NCBI GenBank assembly: GCA_947496605.1
Contig: CANMDF010000002.1
Location: 806,001-870,000 of the forward strand
From: an uncultured Paracoccaceae bacterium
Lineage (GTDB): Bacteria; Pseudomonadota; Alphaproteobacteria; Rhodobacterales; Rhodobacteraceae
Reading direction: 5' to 3'
Length of the DNA stretch: 64,000 bases
A program made the translations under genes and the position numbers. The notes below the pieces were generated by a model. That model did not search any database and was not told the DNA's origin. It was given only the letters and a program-made list of their open reading frames with translations. Within the stretch, counting starts at the first letter, position 1. Every line of letters starts with the position of its first letter. Below are positions 16,666 to 25,505 of the stretch, piece after piece.

Positions 16666-17415
16666 CTACTCTTCCGCAAACGCCGCCATCACCTCATCAG
16701 AGGCTTCAAAGTTTGACGTCACACGCTGCACATCATCGTCTTCCTCCAACGTGTCCAAAAGCTTCATGAGCTTGGTCAGGCCCTCAACGTCCAGTTCGGT
16801 CGTCATGTTAGGCTTCCAGATCAGTTTGGTTGATTCTGTCTCGCCCAGTTCTGCTTCCAACGCGGTGGATACGTCGTTCAGATCCGTATCTGCGCAATAA
16901 ATGACATGGTTCTCATCATCGCTCTGCACATCCTCGGCCCCCGCTTCGATAGCGGCCATCATCACCGTATCCGCGTCAGCAACCGCGGCGGGGTAAACCA
17001 CCTCGCCCTTGCGGTCGAACATAAAGCCGACCGAGCCGGTTTCACCAAGGTTTCCACCATTCTTAGAGAAAGTAGACCGCACTGTTGAGGCCGTGCGGTT
17101 CCGGTTATCTGTCATCGTCTCAACGATCACAGCGACGCCGTTGGGGCCATAACCTTCATAGCGGATTTCGTCATAGTTTTCGGCATCACCGCCTTGCGAT
17201 TTCTTGATCGCGCGGTCGATCACGTCTTTCGGCACCGAGCTCGACTTTGCCTCTTTCACAGCCATCCGCAAACGCGGGTTTTTATCCGGATCGGGGTCGC
17301 CCATTTTGGCGGCAACGGTGATTTCCTTGGCCAGCTTTGAAAACAGCTTGGACCGCAGTTTGTCCTGCCGTCCCTTGCGGTGCTGAATATTCGCCCATTT
17401 GGAGTGGCCAGCCAT
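16666..17415 (-). CDS. yebC: YebC/PmpR-family protein
   Basis: 249 residues, full length for the family. [25 protein letters not shown] and [13 protein letters not shown] are the signature N-terminus; [31 protein letters not shown] is the central signature. The acidic C-terminus ([17 protein letters not shown]) is typical. Long called a transcription regulator; members have also been shown to help ribosomes through difficult motifs, so the role here is best stated as a cytoplasmic expression factor. Confidence 0.96.
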   Translation of the reverse strand: MAGHSKWANIQHRKGRQDKLRSKLFSKLAKEITVAAKMGDPDPDKNPRLRMAVKEAKSSSVPKDVIDRAIKKSQGGDAENYDEIRYEGYGPNGVAVIVETMTDNRNRTASTVRSTFSKNGGNLGETGSVGFMFDRKGEVVYPAAVADADTVMMAAIEAGAEDVQSDDENHVIYCADTDLNDVSTALEAELGETESTKLIWKPNMTTELDVEGLTKLMKLLDTLEEDDDVQRVTSNFEASDEVMAAFAEE

Positions 17416-17487
17416 TGGAAACCTCGTCTTTTATAGCATTAATCTGCGCCTCTATACGGCAAGCAGCCCAGCCCCCGCAACCCCGCG

Positions 17488-19269
17488 CTAGAGCGGCCAA
17501 ATGAACGGGATGACGAAGGAAACAATAGGTGCAAGCGACAGGTTTAATGGTACCCCGAATTTTAGAAAATCGCTAAACCGATAGCCGCCCGGCCCATAGA
17601 CCAGCGTATTGGTTTGATATCCAATGGGCGTCGCAAAACTCGCGCTCGCCGCAATCATGACGGCTACGACCAATGGGCGTGGATCAACGCCAAGTGCGGC
17701 TGCCAAACCTATGGCAATCGGGGTCATGACAACGGCGACCGCGTTATTCGACACCAGTTCGGTCAGAATGCTGGATAGCAAATAGACTGCCAAGACCACA
17801 AAAAACGGCGGCAAGACCAACATGACAGGCGACAACGTGTCAGCAATGATCGCGACAGCACCAGAAGACTGCAATGCCGACCCCACGCCCAACATTGCAA
17901 AAATCAACGCAAGCAAGCGGCCATCGACATAAGAAAATGCCTCATCTGCATCAATGCAGCCTGTCATCAGCACGACGGTCACGCCGATCATTGCGAGCAT
18001 CAAAATAGGGGCAACGCCCAATGCCGCAAGGACGACAACGCTTAGTAACACAGCAATCGCGACCCAAGCCCGTCCACGGCGATACGCCCGTTGTGACGGC
18101 TCTGACACATCCCCAAGGTTCATGTCTTCGCTCAGCCGTTGAATATCCTCAGGCGCACCTTCCAACAGTAACGTGTCACCAACTTTTACGATAATATCGT
18201 CAATCTGTGCACTGATATTGGCATCGCGCCGATGTACCGCCAGTGGATAGACAGCATAGCGTCTGCGCAAACGCATCGCGCCCAGTCGTCGGCCAACCAT
18301 CTTGCAGTTGGGTGTAATCAACACTTCGACGGTCGTTGTCTCAACGGCTGATACCTGATCAACAGGGCGCAGCTCCTTGTTTTCCTGCAACGACAGCAAC
18401 TCGGCCATTTCGGTGCGCAAAACCACGCGGTCTCCAACTTGCAAGCTGACGGCCTTAAGATTGCGACGCAGTGACGTGTCACCGCGCACCACATCAATCA
18501 AGCGCACACCATCACGTTTGAAGAGCGCAATGTCAGTCACTTCGCGGTCAATCAGGTTGCTTTCATGAGGGATCACGACCTCAGAAAAGAACTTCTTCTT
18601 CGACCGGTCTGACAGCATCGTTGCCATGCTTTGCCGGTCCGGTAAAAGTCGCGGGGCCATGAAATAGAGGTATGTGAATGTCCACAAAACCACGACAACG
18701 CCAATTGGAAAGATCTCTAGAATCCCAAACGGTTCCAGCCCAGATGATCGCGCAACCCCATCAACCAACAGGTTCGTCGACGTGCCCAGTAGTGTCATCG
18801 TACCGCCAACAATCGCGGCATAGCTCAGCGGAATCAAAAGCTTGGACGCAGATGTGCCTAATGTACGTGCCAGTTGCACAAAGACCGGGATCATCACGAC
18901 AACCAATGGCGTGTTATTCATAATAGCACTGGCGAAGGCCACAAAAACCAACCCGCCGCCGATCGCGCGGGCCGGGCTGACTTTGGCCTGGCGTTCCGCG
19001 ATCTGTGTCATTGCATTTAACGCGCCCGTCCGCACCAGTGCGCCGACGATGATAAACATCGCCGCAATTGTCCAAGGGGCTGGGTTTGCAAGCGCCATGA
19101 CAGCTGCTTCATAGGGCAAAACGCCCGTCGCCAGCAAAACCGACACGCCAATCATCGCGACCACTTCGGTTGGATACACTTCACGTAGGAACATCAAGAA
19201 CATGCCCAGCACGACGACCATTGTCAGGACTGCACTTTGCGTCTGCGTGAGTGAAAAGACATTATCCAT
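17488..19269 (-). CDS. SLC13-family permease with two RCK_C (TrkA_C) domains
   Basis: 593 residues. Two halves of an ion transporter, each about five to six helices (1-185 and 395-593), flank a cytosolic segment. That segment carries two TrkA_C domains (about 205-300 and 300-380): LLSLQENKELRPVDQVSAVETTTVEVLITPNCKMVGRRLGAMRLRRRY is the junction. SNNAVAVVMTPIAIGLAAALG and ASASFATPIGYQTNTLVYGPGGYRFSDF are the conserved DASS-type hairpin motifs. Members carry sulfate, dicarboxylates or arsenite; the substrate cannot be told. Overlaps the upstream EamA gene by 8 bp. Confidence 0.9.
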   Translation of the reverse strand: MDNVFSLTQTQSAVLTMVVVLGMFLMFLREVYPTEVVAMIGVSVLLATGVLPYEAAVMALANPAPWTIAAMFIIVGALVRTGALNAMTQIAERQAKVSPARAIGGGLVFVAFASAIMNNTPLVVVMIPVFVQLARTLGTSASKLLIPLSYAAIVGGTMTLLGTSTNLLVDGVARSSGLEPFGILEIFPIGVVVVLWTFTYLYFMAPRLLPDRQSMATMLSDRSKKKFFSEVVIPHESNLIDREVTDIALFKRDGVRLIDVVRGDTSLRRNLKAVSLQVGDRVVLRTEMAELLSLQENKELRPVDQVSAVETTTVEVLITPNCKMVGRRLGAMRLRRRYAVYPLAVHRRDANISAQIDDIIVKVGDTLLLEGAPEDIQRLSEDMNLGDVSEPSQRAYRRGRAWVAIAVLLSVVVLAALGVAPILMLAMIGVTVVLMTGCIDADEAFSYVDGRLLALIFAMLGVGSALQSSGAVAIIADTLSPVMLVLPPFFVVLAVYLLSSILTELVSNNAVAVVMTPIAIGLAAALGVDPRPLVVAVMIAASASFATPIGYQTNTLVYGPGGYRFSDFLKFGVPLNLSLAPIVSFVIPFIWPL

Positions 19270-20182
19270 GGGGTTCAGTTTCGCCTAAGGGTAGAGGATC
19301 AGCAACCCGCGGCTGCACGAGGCTGAGGCCAACAGCCATGAACGCCAGCGCAAGCCATATCCAAAGGCTGTAGGTTTCCCCCAGCAAAAGCATTGCCCAA
19401 AATACGCCTGATCCCGTCACGACATAACTGACTTGGCCTGCAAAAACTGATCCCGCGCGTGCGATCAACCAAACATAGCCCGCATAGACCAACACATGGA
19501 TGATCGAGCTAAGCAGCATCGTGAAATCTGCCAATAAGAAAGGTGATTGCGGCACAAAAAACTGCTCTGTCCCCAATGCTAGCGGCAAGGCGATAACTGT
19601 CCCAATGGCAGACGCACCAAAGAGTACCTGAAAGGGGTCAAGACCTGCCGTGCCCCAACGCGCCACGATATTCCCTTCGCAAGCGTAACAAAACGGGGCG
19701 ATAAGGGCTAAAGGTAGGAAAACAATCATCGCGCGTTCGGGCAAGCTGGCCTCGGGCAATGCTATGAAGGCGACCCCGATCAAGCCAAAGCACAGACCGC
19801 CCAAGCGCCGAAACGAAAACCTGTCGTTGCCAAGCGCCAACGCAATCGGAAAGGCCATCATGGGGATCGTGGCAATCACGATAGACATAATGCCAGATGG
19901 CAGATGGAATGCCGCGCGAAAACTGGTGTAGCCGGGGATCAAGGTCCCGATGGTCGCGATCATCAACCAAACAGCCAGGGTTTTGCGTGTAAAAGGCATC
20001 CGACCCATCTGACGCCACCGCAACACACCAAGCAGCACAGCACCGATCAGCATTTGCCAAAAGACGATCCCAAAGGGTTGGTATCCAGCCGTCACGGTGA
20101 TCTTGATCAAAGGCTGCGTTAGCCCCCAACCGCAGCCTAACAGCAAAAGAAAACCTGTCAGCCGCGCCCGCTCAGTGATCAT
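19262..20182 (-). CDS. EamA-type (DMT superfamily) transporter
   Basis: 306 residues, ten predicted membrane helices in two EamA repeats (about 10-135 and 155-290). The start overlaps the ymdB-like stop by 4 bp (ATGA) and the end overlaps the SLC13 permease by 8 bp, so the three minus-strand genes form an operon. The substrate is unknown; DMT exporters handle amino acids, metabolites or drugs. Confidence 0.88.
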   Translation of the reverse strand: MITERARLTGFLLLLGCGWGLTQPLIKITVTAGYQPFGIVFWQMLIGAVLLGVLRWRQMGRMPFTRKTLAVWLMIATIGTLIPGYTSFRAAFHLPSGIMSIVIATIPMMAFPIALALGNDRFSFRRLGGLCFGLIGVAFIALPEASLPERAMIVFLPLALIAPFCYACEGNIVARWGTAGLDPFQVLFGASAIGTVIALPLALGTEQFFVPQSPFLLADFTMLLSSIIHVLVYAGYVWLIARAGSVFAGQVSYVVTGSGVFWAMLLLGETYSLWIWLALAFMAVGLSLVQPRVADPLPLGETEPHG

Positions 20183-20994
20183 GCAGGGCCCGTTTGAGAC
20201 AATCGCCCGCCTTGGCGCACCATGGCGACCTTAACGGCTTTGCCTGTCAGGTTGTCGGTCTCGACATAAAGGCCAGATAGCGTGGCCTCGTCGGCCGCAG
20301 GGGTGAACCGTGACTTTGGCATGCCAGTAATAAAGCGGCGCAAAGGCTCAACCTTGTCCATGCCAATGACCGAATTGTAATCACCGCACATGCCGGCATC
20401 TGTCATATAGGCGGTGCCGCCGGGCAAGATCATCGCGTCACCCGTGGGCACATGGGTATGTGTGCCGACCACGATACTGGCGCGACCGTCGCAGAAATGC
20501 CCGGTCGCCATCTTCTCTGATGTAGCCTCGCAATGAATATCGATCAGGCTGGCGGCAACTTGGCCACCCATCGGGTATTGGCGCAAAACCGCATCGAGGG
20601 CCGAGAACGGATCGTCAAAGGGCCGCTTCATGAAGACTTGGCCCAACACTTGCGCTACCAGCACTTTGCGTCCGTCGGGCGCGTTGAACACGCGTGCACC
20701 GACGCCAGGGGCCGTTTTGGAGAAATTTATCGGGCGGATGATGCGCTGCTCTTTGTCGATAAACGTCAGCATATCTTTCTGGTCAAACGCATGATCGCCA
20801 AGGGTGACGACGTCCGCGCCTGCATCCAGCAAGATGTTCGCGTGATCGCCCGACAGCCCCATGCCAGAAGTTGCGTTCTCGCCGTTTACAACGACAAAAT
20901 CCAACTTCCACTCTGCCCGCAAGCGGGGCAGGTGGGTGGTAATCGCGGCACGCCCAGAGCGGCCCATGACATCGCCAAGAAAGAGTATTTTCAT
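20179..20994 (-). CDS. YmdB-type (TIGR00282) metallophosphoesterase
   Basis: 271 residues. Di-metal phosphoesterase motifs are in order: MKILFLGDVMGRSGR (Asp), VVNGENATSGMGL (Asn), TLGDHAFDQKDM (Asp/His), IDIHCEATSEK and VVGTHTHVPTGDAMILPGG (His pair). The B. subtilis homologue hydrolyses 2',3'-cAMP and 3',5'-cAMP. The ORF-track start (21090) is 32 residues too early; ATG 20994 starts right at the first strand. First gene of the three-gene minus-strand operon, divergent from a second EamA gene. Confidence 0.92.
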   Translation of the reverse strand: MKILFLGDVMGRSGRAAITTHLPRLRAEWKLDFVVVNGENATSGMGLSGDHANILLDAGADVVTLGDHAFDQKDMLTFIDKEQRIIRPINFSKTAPGVGARVFNAPDGRKVLVAQVLGQVFMKRPFDDPFSALDAVLRQYPMGGQVAASLIDIHCEATSEKMATGHFCDGRASIVVGTHTHVPTGDAMILPGGTAYMTDAGMCGDYNSVIGMDKVEPLRRFITGMPKSRFTPAADEATLSGLYVETDNLTGKAVKVAMVRQGGRLSQTGPA

Positions 20995-21080
20995 AACTGT
21001 GTTGTTAAGTCGTGCGGGCAGTTTCCTCCAGCGCTTTCTGTGTGCTTGCACTTGGGCGGTGAGGGTGCGACGCATGGCGC

Positions 21081-21983
21081 ATGGAAACACCTATCAATTC
21101 CCGGCCCGTCGTTGGCATCTTTTGGATGTTCTTTACCGGGTTGATGTTTGTCGCCGTGACAGCGGTGGTCAAACATGTCGGCGATGAAGTGCCCGCCGCA
21201 CAGGCGGCGTTCTTGCGGTATGTATTGGGCTTGGTGTTTCTGATCCCGATGATCAAACCGATTATGGCCGCACATCTGACAGGACGGCAGAAAAAACTAT
21301 TCTGGGCGCGGGGGCTTGTGCACACGCTGGCGGTGATTTTGTGGTTCTTTGCGATGGCACGCATTCCCATCGCTGAGGTAACGGCGATGAACTATCTTTC
21401 ACCAGTCTATGTCTCACTAGGGGCTGCGCTCTTTTTGGGCGAACGGCTACCGCCGCGGCGATTGGCTGCTGTGATCATAGCGTTGATCGGTGCGATGATC
21501 ATTCTGCGGCCCGGCGTCAAAGAGGTAGAGCTCGGCCATATCGCGATGCTCGCGACGGCGATTTGCTTTGCAGCCGGTTATTTGATTGCCAAGCAGCTTT
21601 CGGGCGAAGTTTCGGCCCCGGTTGTTGTTGGCATGTTGTCGATCACAGTGACCGTTGGCCTTGCCCCCTTTGCTTGGGCCGTTTGGGTGACACCAACGTT
21701 CGCGCAGTTGGGTTGGCTATTTCTGGTTGCCTGTTTTGCAACTGCCGGACACTATTCTATGACACTCGCATTTGCTGCTGCACCTTTGACAGTCACGCAG
21801 CCAGTGACATTCTTGCAATTGGTTTGGGCAGTGTTGTTGGGCGCCATCGTCTTTGGCGAGGCAATTGACGGATGGGTGATTTTCGGTGGGGCCGTTATTA
21901 TGGCATCCGTCAGTTTCATCACGTGGCGCGAAGCCGTTGCAAGGCGCAAAATTACACCGGCCGTGCCCGCGACCAAGGTTTAG
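21081..21983 (+). CDS. EamA-type (DMT superfamily) transporter
   Basis: 300 residues, ten predicted membrane helices with the two EamA repeats. AAFLRYVLGLVFLIPM, ARIPIAEVTAMNYLSPVYVSLGAALFLGERL and PLTVTQPVTFLQLVWAVLLGAIVFGEAID are the repeat signatures, closest to the riboflavin/S-adenosylmethionine-type DMT branch. ATG 21081 follows GGTGAGGG. Another ATG at 21074 is out of frame. Followed by repeat copy B, which provides a terminator hairpin. Confidence 0.88.
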   Translation: METPINSRPVVGIFWMFFTGLMFVAVTAVVKHVGDEVPAAQAAFLRYVLGLVFLIPMIKPIMAAHLTGRQKKLFWARGLVHTLAVILWFFAMARIPIAEVTAMNYLSPVYVSLGAALFLGERLPPRRLAAVIIALIGAMIILRPGVKEVELGHIAMLATAICFAAGYLIAKQLSGEVSAPVVVGMLSITVTVGLAPFAWAVWVTPTFAQLGWLFLVACFATAGHYSMTLAFAAAPLTVTQPVTFLQLVWAVLLGAIVFGEAIDGWVIFGGAVIMASVSFITWREAVARRKITPAVPATKV

Positions 21984-21997
21984 GACAGAACTTTCAT

Positions 21998-22030
21998 GCC
22001 TCCGGCGGAGGTATTTTTAAACATGAGAAG
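21998..22030 (+). repeat. Dispersed intergenic repeat, copy B (terminator-like)
   Basis: GCCTCCGGCGGAGGTATTTTTAAACATGAGAAG. CCTCC/GGAGG forms a short hairpin followed by TATTTTT, a plausible terminator for the EamA gene. The right half overlaps the last codons of choV (PSHV-stop) on the minus strand. Confidence 0.78.
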
Positions 22031-23030
22031 GGGCAAGCCGGACAAGGATTGAGCCTTGTGTGACGATCCCAACTGGTTCACCGCCGTCCAGTACCTGCAA
22101 GGGCGCGCCGTTGATCTGGTTCATGATCTCTTGCACAGGTGTCTCGATGTCGATTGCGGGGCCCTCAGCCGTGCCATCGGTCATCACATCGCGTGCGGTG
22201 AGAACACCCAGCGGGTTCATATGGGCCACAAATTCGGCCACATAGCCATTGGCTGGATCGGTGAAAATATCGCGTGGTGTCCCGCATTGCACGATCCGCC
22301 CACCTTCCATGATTGCGATACGGTTGCCGATCTTGAACGCTTCATCCAGATCATGGCTTACAAATATAATCGTTCTTCCCCGTTGTTTTTGCAGGTCCAG
22401 AAGTTCGTCCTGAAGGCGCGTGCGTATCAATGGATCAAGGGCCGAGAATGGTTCGTCCATCAGTAGGATCGGTGCATCGGTTGCAAAGGCACGCGCAAGG
22501 CCCACGCGCTGTTGCATGCCACCTGAAAGTTCGCCAACCAATGCGTCAGCGCGGTCGGCCAAGCCCACCATCTCAAGTTCTTGATCGACACGCTTCAAAC
22601 GGGCAGTTTTTTCAATACCGCCGAGCTCAAGACCTAACCCGACATTGTCGCGCACGGTTCGCCACGGCAGCAGCCCAAATTGTTGGAACACCATCGACAC
22701 GCATTCGCGCCGCACCCGGCGTAGATCATGGGCAGAACTTTTGCCGACACTACAGGTCCAGTCACCATCATGAATACGAACCTCACCTCGTATCACTGGA
22801 TTGAGGCCGTTAACGGCACGTAGCAAGGTAGATTTTCCAGAGCCTGATAGCCCCATCAGCACAAGGATCTCGCCCGCTTCGACATTGAGCGAGCAGTTAT
22901 GCACCCCCAGTATTTGGTCAGTTCTTTCGCGTATTTCCGGCCGTTCCAAACCTTCATCCATCAACGGCAGAGCGGTTTCCGGCTTGGCCCCGAATACGAT
23001 GGACACGTTATCAAATTCTACAGCATTCAT
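22017..23030 (-). CDS. choV: Choline ABC transporter, ATP-binding subunit
   Basis: 337 residues. Walker A is GLSGSGKSTLLRAVNGL; the signature LSGGMQQRVGLARA is followed by Walker B ILLMDEPFSALDPL and the H-loop FVSHDLDEA. The N-terminal extension (about 1-45) before the ABC core and the C-terminal CBS-like tail (about 265-330, LGVLTARDVMTDG) are characteristic of ProV/ChoV/OpuA ATPases. Third gene of choX-choW-choV; overlaps choW by 4 bp. The last codons fall inside repeat copy B. Confidence 0.92.
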   Translation of the reverse strand: MNAVEFDNVSIVFGAKPETALPLMDEGLERPEIRERTDQILGVHNCSLNVEAGEILVLMGLSGSGKSTLLRAVNGLNPVIRGEVRIHDGDWTCSVGKSSAHDLRRVRRECVSMVFQQFGLLPWRTVRDNVGLGLELGGIEKTARLKRVDQELEMVGLADRADALVGELSGGMQQRVGLARAFATDAPILLMDEPFSALDPLIRTRLQDELLDLQKQRGRTIIFVSHDLDEAFKIGNRIAIMEGGRIVQCGTPRDIFTDPANGYVAEFVAHMNPLGVLTARDVMTDGTAEGPAIDIETPVQEIMNQINGAPLQVLDGGEPVGIVTQGSILVRLAPSHV

Positions 23031-23860
23031 TTCGATTTCACCCGCAGCATCCGGTCCAGCATGATTGCGACAACCACGATGACAAAACCTGATTCAAAGC
23101 CCAGTGATGTATTGACCGTATTCAGCGCCCGGATCACTGGCACGCCTAGGCCGCTGGCCCCCACAAGGGCCGCGATGACGACCATCGAAAGTGAAAGCAT
23201 GATCGTCTGGTTCAGGCCGGCCATGATTTGCGGCAGTGCCGAGGGCAGTTCGACTTTGAAAAGAACTTGGCGTTTGGTTGCGCCAAAGGCCTGTGCCGCC
23301 TCTAAAAGCGGGGTTGGGGTCGATGATACGCCAAGGTAGGTCAGCCGGATGGGTGCCGGCAACACGAAGATCACCGTCGCGATCAATCCTGGCACCATGC
23401 CAATGCCGAAGAACACAATTGCTGGGATCAAATAGACAAAAGTTGGCAGCGTCTGCATCAGGTCTAAAACCGGCACCATCGCGCGGTAAAGCTTGGGTCG
23501 GTGGGCCGCGGCGATGCCGATAGGAACCCCGATCCCCATGCAAACCACGCAGGCTGACAAAACAAGCGTCAGCGATTGCATCGTTTCTTCCCAATAGTCC
23601 TGATTGAGAATGAACAGAAACCCTATGATGACGAAAAGGGGCGTTTTCCAGTTGCGTTGCAACACCCATGTCAGGGCAGCAAAAGCGGCAATAACAAAGA
23701 ATGGATGCGGGGTTTCAAGAACCCAAAGGATACCATCAATCAAGGCTTCCATCGCGTCTGACAACCAATCGAAGAAAAACCCAAGATTGTCGTTCATCCA
23801 GTCAAAAATGGACTTTGCCCATTTCCCAATAGGAATTTTATTCTCTGTCAGCCAATCCAT
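23027..23860 (-). CDS. choW: Choline ABC transporter, permease subunit
   Basis: 277 residues. BPD-transport permease domain (about 85-265), with PTFVYLIPAIVFFGIGMVPGLIATVIFVLPAPIRLT and the EAA loop EAAQAFGATKRQVLFKVELPSALPQIMAGLNQ that docks the ATPase. An amphipathic N-terminus (WAKSIFDWMNDNLGFFFDWL) is usual in ProW/ChoW. It forms an inner-membrane channel for choline together with choX and choV. Confidence 0.92.
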   Translation of the reverse strand: MDWLTENKIPIGKWAKSIFDWMNDNLGFFFDWLSDAMEALIDGILWVLETPHPFFVIAAFAALTWVLQRNWKTPLFVIIGFLFILNQDYWEETMQSLTLVLSACVVCMGIGVPIGIAAAHRPKLYRAMVPVLDLMQTLPTFVYLIPAIVFFGIGMVPGLIATVIFVLPAPIRLTYLGVSSTPTPLLEAAQAFGATKRQVLFKVELPSALPQIMAGLNQTIMLSLSMVVIAALVGASGLGVPVIRALNTVNTSLGFESGFVIVVVAIMLDRMLRVKSK

Positions 23861-23916
23861 GCCGCACCTTCACCCCAAGGAAAAGCAGGCCCCGAAACCG
23901 GGACCTGCTAAAATGC

Positions 23917-24840
23917 TTACATGCCCAAAGAGGCTTTCACAGCGGCCACCGCATCACCGCCGTCTTTGGTGGTTACACCGTCCAACCAGCCCATGAATGC
24001 ATCTGGATTAGCAGTGAGCCATGCAGTTGCTGCATCCGCTGGGTCTTCGCCATCGTTTAGGATCGCACCCATGATTTCGTTTTCCATCGCGAGCGAGAAT
24101 TCAAGGTTCGCCAAGAGCGCCCCAACATTCGGGCAGCTCTCTGAGAAACCAGCGGAGGTATTTGTAAATACTGTCGCGCCACCAAGGTTGGGCCCAAACC
24201 AATCATCGCCACCTTCAAGATAAGACATCTCAAAGTTCGCGTTCATGGGGTGCGGTTCCCAGCCAAGAAACACGATCGGCTCGTCCCGGCCAGATGCGCG
24301 GTCAACTTGTGCCAACATGCCTTGCTCTGAGCTTTCAATAACCTCGAAACCTTCTAGGCCAAACGCACCATCAGCGATCATATCCATGATCAGGCGGTTG
24401 CCATCATTGCCAGGTTCAATGCCGTAAATTTTGCCTTCAAGGGCATCAGCATTGGCTGCGATGTCAGCAAAGTTCGCGATCCCCATGTCGGCCGCGGCTT
24501 TGTTTACAGCCAATGTGTACTTGGCGCCTTCTAGGTTTGCCCGCACGGTATCGACTGTGCCTGCCTCACGGTAAGGGGCGATGTCGCCTTCCATCGTAGG
24601 CATCCAGTTGCCAAGGAAAATATCCACGTCGCCTTCGGCCAACGAAATATATGTCACTGGTACGGACAGCACTTTGATGTCCGTCTCGTAGCCCAAGGCG
24701 TCCAACACAACAGTCGTGGCAGCTGTTGTTGCGGTGATATCCGTCCAGCCGACGTCTGAGAATGTGATGCTGTCGCAATCGGCAAAAGCAGGCATAGCGG
24801 CCACGACGGCCAATACGGATAGCGTTGATTTCAATTTCAT
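23917..24840 (-). CDS. choX: Choline ABC transporter, periplasmic binding protein
   Basis: 307 residues with a Sec signal peptide (MKLKSTLSVLAVVAAMPAFA). Binding-protein motifs resemble ChoX of Sinorhizobium: DVGWTDITATTAATTVVLDALGYE, LGNWMPTMEGD, GIEPGNDGNRLIMDMI and FLGWEPHPMN, which supply Trp/Tyr residues of the aromatic choline box. The start is ATG 24840 with AGGGAGA upstream, 12 residues inside the ORF-track call. Divergent from betI, with a BetI-type operator in between. Confidence 0.92.
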   Translation of the reverse strand: MKLKSTLSVLAVVAAMPAFADCDSITFSDVGWTDITATTAATTVVLDALGYETDIKVLSVPVTYISLAEGDVDIFLGNWMPTMEGDIAPYREAGTVDTVRANLEGAKYTLAVNKAAADMGIANFADIAANADALEGKIYGIEPGNDGNRLIMDMIADGAFGLEGFEVIESSEQGMLAQVDRASGRDEPIVFLGWEPHPMNANFEMSYLEGGDDWFGPNLGGATVFTNTSAGFSESCPNVGALLANLEFSLAMENEIMGAILNDGEDPADAATAWLTANPDAFMGWLDGVTTKDGGDAVAAVKASLGM

Positions 24841-24860
24841 TTCTTTCTCCCTGTTTTTTC

Positions 24861-24881
24861 TTGATTGACGAGTCAATAAAG
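24861..24881. promoter_or_regulatory. Candidate BetI operator between choX and betI
   Basis: TTGATTGACGAGTCAATAAAG contains a perfect 6-bp inverted repeat, ATTGAC-GA-GTCAAT. It resembles the known BetI box (TTGATTG-ACGTTCAATAA type). It lies 20 bp before choX and 40 bp before betI, so one BetI site could govern both transcripts, with release by choline. Confidence 0.8.
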
Positions 24882-24920
24882 AACGATTTATCTGCTCAGG
24901 TCCCTATTCACGAGGAAATC

Positions 24921-25505
24921 ATGCCCAAGCTTGGAATGGAGCCTATCCGCCGCGCCGCATTAGTGAAAGCCACGATTGACGAAATCGGGGCCGTCGGCAA
25001 TTTGGATGTCACGGTCAGCAATATCGCCAAACGTGCTGGCATGTCGTCAGCACTGGCGCATCACTATTTTGGTGGCAAGGAGCAGATCTTTCTGGCGGCA
25101 ATGCGGCATACGCTGGCGCTCTATGCCGCCGAAGTTCGCGGTGCGCTGGGCGGGGCGACTGGCCACAATGCGCGGTTAGAGGCAATCATTCGCGCAGGCT
25201 TTGCGTCGTCAAATTTTCGTCCCGAGGTCATTGCAGCGTGGCTCAATTTCTATGTGCTGGCGCAAACCTCAACCCCCGCCCATGATTTGCTGCGCATCTA
25301 TCAACGTCGTCTGCATAGCAATCTGATGTATGATCTGCGGCCATTGATTGGTGTCCGAGCAGATGGAGCGGCCACACGAATCGCGGCATTGATTGATGGT
25401 CTCTATCTGCGCCAAGGCCTGTCGCGCGCAAATTCCGAACAGTCAGATGCAACCCGGCAGGCGCTGGCTTTGCTCCACATTGAATTTGAAGGGCGCATAC
25501 AATGA
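24921..25505 (+). CDS. betI: Choline-responsive transcriptional repressor BetI (TetR family)
   Basis: 194 residues, the usual BetI length. The N-terminus PKLGMEPIRRAALVKATIDEIG and VSNIAKRAGMSSALAHHYFGGKEQIFLAAM give the TetR HTH, with the BetI-typical SALAHHYFG. The ligand-binding half (LEAIIRAGFASSNFRPEVIAAWLNFYV) matches BetI. ATG 24921 is preceded by GAGGAA; the ORF-track start 24825 lies across the choX start. Overlaps betC by 4 bp. Confidence 0.94.
   Translation: MPKLGMEPIRRAALVKATIDEIGAVGNLDVTVSNIAKRAGMSSALAHHYFGGKEQIFLAAMRHTLALYAAEVRGALGGATGHNARLEAIIRAGFASSNFRPEVIAAWLNFYVLAQTSTPAHDLLRIYQRRLHSNLMYDLRPLIGVRADGAATRIAALIDGLYLRQGLSRANSEQSDATRQALALLHIEFEGRIQ

Noticed and set aside
24140-24175. 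GCGGAGGTATTTG resembling the dispersed repeat
   Set aside because: It lies inside choX coding sequence and matches only about 11 bases, without the GGGCAAGATGAAG part.
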